From contig NZ_MSCP01000005.1 in the NCBI RefSeq assembly GCF_002954715.1, positions 32,842 to 96,841 on the forward strand: a stretch of DNA of 64,000 nt. The letters are read 5' to 3'. Source of the DNA: Aliivibrio sifiae (GTDB lineage Bacteria; Pseudomonadota; Gammaproteobacteria; Enterobacterales; Vibrionaceae). The notes beneath the pieces were generated by a model. That model was not told the origin of the DNA, searched no databases, and was given only the letters and a program-made list of their open reading frames with translations. A program made the translations under genes and the position numbers. This document shows positions 63,328 to 64,000 of this stretch, one piece after another (within the stretch, counting starts at the first letter, position 1; every line of letters starts with the position of its first letter).

Positions 63328-63402
63328 AAAAAAGATGTCATAATATGACATCTTTTTTTATAATATATTTAAGGTGAGGATTTCAAGAGGGAGAAAGAAA
63401 AA
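63328..63402 (-). promoter_or_regulatory. groESL promoter and 5' hairpin
   Basis: In the minus direction TTGAAA, a 17 bp spacer and TTATAA form a promoter at about 63358-63386; CCCTCTTGAA before it recalls a sigma-32 -35 element but no CCCCAT -10 is seen. The predicted transcript starts with a 14 bp perfect hairpin (63328-63341 with 63345-63358, loop AAT). No CIRCE element. Confidence 0.55.
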
Positions 63403-63435
63403 ATTTAAAAAAGACGAATAAAAAGCAGAGCGCTT

Positions 63436-64000
63436 GGGACTGTTGCAAAAAATGCAGTATCGCCTCAAAATTCTTTCTCATCTAATTTTGTAATTCTATG
63501 ACTAACCCTAACTTCAAATGGAAACACTTTGCTCCTGAAATTATCCTTTGGTGTTTACGTTGGTATGGTTCGACACCAATGAGTTACGCAAATCTCAGTG
63601 ATATGCTCGCAGAGCAAGGTATCTCGGTTAATAGTTCTACTATCTATCGTTGGTTTATTGAATATTCCCCTAAATTACGTAAAAAGTTACGTCGTAATTA
63701 TCAATTCATCCAAACTGATAGCTCCTGGCAACTCGATGAAACTTACGTAAAAGTAAAGGGAAAATGGAATTACCTGTATCGAGCTATCAATAAACAGGGG
63801 GGGGAAACCTTAGACTTTTATTTCTCTCACAAGAGAAATAAAGAAGCGGCTTATCAATGCATTAAACGTTGTTTAAGATATTATGGTCAAGAACAACACC
63901 CCAAAACATTAAATACAGATAAACATTCTTCATACGCGAATGCCATTGCCCGTTTGAATAAAGAAGGACGACTACGAACGGATGTCGAGCAGCGGCAGGT
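63436..64000 (+). mobile_element. IS6-family element, cut by the window end
   Basis: Left terminal repeat GGGACTGTTGCAAAAAATGC from 63436. The transposase starts at 63498 (MTNPNFKWKHFAPEI) and is open to the end of the window, through the HTH (YANLSDMLAEQGISVNSS), the first catalytic Asp in WQLDETYVKVKGKWNYL and DKHSSYANAI. No lesion is seen in the 167 codons present, so this may be the active parent of the decayed copies. It lies about 50 bp upstream of the groES promoter. Confidence 0.9.

Overview
The window looks like accessory DNA of a Vibrionaceae bacterium, most likely an Aliivibrio: it is AT-rich, carries a GroESL pair of vibrio type, an AHL-type LuxR protein, IS6-family debris of one recurring kind, and plasmid functions (type IV secretion parts, coupling protein, relaxase candidate, TopB, ParA/ParB, H-NS-like and HU-like proteins). 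I read it as part of a large, much rearranged plasmid or an integrated plasmid. I found no replication initiator, tRNA, rRNA or CRISPR array.

Layout. (1) 1-12.8 kb: conjugation and plasmid backbone. A GlyGly-CTERM serine protease, small coupled genes, a VirB1-like transglycosylase, a TrbM-like protein, a VirB11 ATPase, an H-NS-like silencer, an 850 bp structured gap, then a VirD4-type coupling protein, a MOBC/replication-relaxation-like protein and topoisomerase III. (2) 12.8-17.7 kb: a membrane protein, recombinase debris, and a LysM/DUF2235 (Tle1-type) phospholipase effector overlapping a lipoprotein that is its likely immunity protein. (3) 18.2-23.7 kb: an anti-restriction and regulatory module (zinc ribbon, ArdC, ArdB/KlcA, BrxR-like winged helix, XRE protein, RadC/JAMM protein, endonuclease I), bounded by about 120 bp imperfect direct repeats. 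(4) 24-27.8 kb: parAB with a partly duplicated parB tail carrying three copies of a 25 bp palindrome, a repeat-rich promoter region, and a Fic protein. (5) 28.7-41.1 kb: a tightly packed eight-gene minus-strand operon led by ribB (fused PlsC-type acyltransferase/condensation-like protein, AMP ligase, MMPL exporter, LolA-like protein, outer-membrane protein, HAD/kinase-like fusion, alpha-oxoamine synthase). A LuxR protein with a complete AHL-binding residue set lies beyond a decayed IS3 element. I see this as an undescribed biosynthesis-and-export system and the main candidate of the window. (6) 43.3-52.8 kb: a defence-rich stretch with a serine recombinase, a LlaJI/McrBC-like restriction system with an HTH-fused C5 methyltransferase, small genes of unknown role, HU, a CoiA-like protein, and an Abi/HEPN gene preceded by a structured RNA leader and 19 bp operator-like repeats. 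(7) 52.9-58.7 kb: IS6 fragments and a complete Tn3-family transposon. (8) 58.7-64 kb: ibrA-ibrB, recX, groEL-groES, and an IS6 element cut by the window end.

How the parts fit. The backbone genes give transfer and stability; ArdB, ArdC, H-NS and the restriction system shape establishment and DNA competition; the Tle1 pair and Abi protein serve in conflict with cells and phage; the ribB operon would make and export an acylated small molecule, possibly under quorum control. IS6 pieces at both ends of the operon region suggest IS-mediated acquisition.
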